From assembly GCA_963726665.1 (NCBI GenBank), contig CAVSDW010000017.1:1-64000 (forward strand): a stretch of 64,000 nucleotides of DNA. Direction: 5' to 3'. Source of the stretch: RPQJ01 sp963726665. GTDB taxonomy: Bacteria > Pseudomonadota > Gammaproteobacteria > Steroidobacterales > Steroidobacteraceae. The position numbers were made by a program, and so were the translations under genes. A model generated the notes under the pieces. It was not told where the DNA came from. It was given only the letters and a program-made list of their open reading frames with translations, and ran no database searches. This document shows positions 62,733-64,000 of the stretch, piece after piece. Position 1 is the first letter of the stretch. Each line of letters starts with the position of its first letter.

Positions 62733-64000
62733 ATGGCCAATCGCAATATCGAGCGCGCAGTGCGGGTCGCCCTGCTCGCGGCCGGCGCAGTCAGCGTCGG
62801 CGCGTATTCGTCCGGGGCAGCCGCCCAGACGCGGCACGGACGAAGTCGAGCAGATCATCGTCACGGGTTCGCGCATTCCGCAGCCGAACATCGAAGGCGC
62901 CAGCCCCGTCACGACCGTCGGTTCGCAGGACGTCGAGCTGCAGGGCATCTCGGATACCGTCAACCTCGTCAACAGCCTCCCGCAGGCTTTCGCCCAGCAG
63001 GGCGGCAACGTCGCGAACGGCTCGTCCGGCACCTCGACCCTGGACCTCGCGCAACCTCGGCTCCACCCGCACCCTGGTGCTGGTCAACGGCCGCCGCATG
63101 CCGGCGGGCGACCCGGCATCGATTTCCGGCATTTCGCCGGACATCAACATGATCCCGGCCCCGCTGGTCGATCGCGTCGAAGTGCTGACCGGCGGCGCGG
63201 GCGCGGTCTACGGCTCCGACGCGGTCGCGGGCGTCGTCAACTTCATCATGAAGGACGACTTCGAGGGCGTGCAGGTCGACGGCCAGTACAGCTTCTACAA
63301 CCACGACAATGGCAGCGGCGGCGATGCCAACCTGATGAAGAACCTCCTGAGCAATGCGGGGCTTCGATAAGCCGCCGGGCACGCGTCGACGACGGCGATA
63401 CCTACGACCTCAGCATCCTGATGGGCTCGAACTTCGCCGACGGCAAGGGCAACGCGACGATGTTCGTCGGCTACCGCAAGTCCGACCCGGTGATGCAGGC
63501 CGACCGCATCTACAGCGCCTGCGCGCTGCAGACCAACGCGAGTGGTGCAGCGACCGGCGGTGGCACCTCGGGCAGTTACGTCAACGGCGGCGTGCGCTGC
63601 GGCGGCTCGGGCACGAACGCCACGGCTCGTTCTACGCCGCCAACAACTGCTTCTCGCCCAGTACGGCGTCGACCCGAGCGACCCAACCCCACGTTCGGCG
63701 TCCCGGGGCCGCTCCGCTCTACAACTACGCGCCGCTCAACTACTACCAGCGCCCCGACGAGCGCTGGTCGGCCGACGTGTTCATGCACTATGACGTGAAC
63801 GACCAGGTCGAGGCCTACGGCGAGTTCATGTTCATGGACGACCACACGGTGGCGCAGATCGCGCCGTCGGGCATCTTCAGCACCTACTACGACCTGCCCT
63901 GCGACCCCGACGAGTGCCGGCGCGAACCCGCTGGTCAGCCAGGCGTGGCTGACAAGCTTGCCGGCTAGTGACTTCGACGACGACGGCGCTCGGCTACGAC
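62733..64000 (+). CDS. TonB-dependent receptor, 5' part, frame broken, runs off the window
   Basis: Outer-membrane receptor importing a large nutrient with TonB. The signal peptide (ALLAAGAVSVGAYSSGAAA) and the TonB-box-like DEVEQIIVTGSRI are followed by the plug domain: ISDTVNLVNSLPQAF, TLVLVNGRRMPAGDP, then PLVDRVEVLTGGAGAVYGSD and AVAGVVNFIMKDDFEGVQVD. Barrel segments such as DDGDTYDLSILMGSNF and MHYDVNDQVEAYGEFMFMDD continue to the right edge. At least five indels (near 62840, 63050, 63360, 63390 and after 63610) disrupt it. ATG 62733 has GGGAG eight bases upstream. This branch, with long Asn/Gly-rich loops, is common in sphingomonad- and Steroidobacter-like genomes. Substrate unknown. 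Confidence 0.9.

Noticed and set aside
1..64000. CRISPR arrays, tRNA or rRNA genes, prophage or integrase genes
   Set aside because: Reading through all intergenic regions I saw no regularly spaced repeats, cloverleaf-like segments or phage/integrase motifs; a dedicated tRNA search could still find a divergent one.

Overview
The window is very GC-rich DNA with bacterial gene packing and strong G/C third-position bias. The content points to a Gammaproteobacterium: bamD lies divergent from rluD-pgeF-clpB, aspS/DUF502/fmdB are clustered, and mutS sits next to pncC (cinA C-terminal type). PhaR, glycogen genes, two RND pumps and a large TonB receptor fit an environmental, envelope-rich organism, perhaps near Steroidobacterales/Nevskiales; that placement is inference. 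About twenty genes, including essential ones (bamD, aspS, mutS, glgC), are split by single-base indels, mostly one extra G or C. I read this as sequence error rather than gene decay and give each gene its whole reconstructed span.

1-5.5 kb: pncC-thpR (minus), two tandem paralogous secreted proteins, a DUF4136 lipoprotein, a clear terminator, then mutS. 5.6-11.4 kb: a complete RND efflux operon (adaptor, pump, outer-membrane factor), followed directly by a second, diverged copy of the mutS 3' end, so the pump operon is bracketed by mutS ends. 11.6-17.4 kb: an SDR, an arylsulfatase with an inserted membrane hairpin, a small membrane protein, a divergent AraC regulator and an esterase-like hydrolase. 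17.4-23.1 kb: a palindromic repeat, aspS, DUF502, fmdB and clpB (all minus).

23.3-32.5 kb: small membrane proteins, a ZIP transporter, pgeF, rluD, bamD and a 1,300-residue FAD/Fe-S oxidoreductase. 32.5-39 kb: an outer-membrane barrel, DUF4404, small unknowns, an M49-like hydrolase, a Cys-rich protein, a DksA/TraR protein and an MscS channel. 39-42.6 kb: a tight three-gene operon of a phosphatase fused to an ADP-ribosylglycohydrolase-like domain lacking its metal motifs, a zinc metallopeptidase and an ATP-grasp ligase. This is my best candidate for an undescribed system. 42.7-54.6 kb: an amino-acid permease, ttcA, an M32-like carboxypeptidase with altered metal motifs, a second RND pump plus adaptor, cysK, a MaoC hydratase, phaR and an AraC-MGMT fusion.

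54.7-58.1 kb: glgA and glgC flanking a LEA-like lipoprotein, with a perfect palindromic repeat at the glgA stop codon. 58.4-61 kb: an overlapping operon of PadR, a HAAS/sensor membrane protein, a lipoprotein and a DUF192 protein. 61-64 kb: a TPR-aspartyl hydroxylase, then a TonB-dependent receptor behind a good promoter and a palindrome, running off the right edge. I saw no tRNA, rRNA, CRISPR array, integrase or transposase gene.
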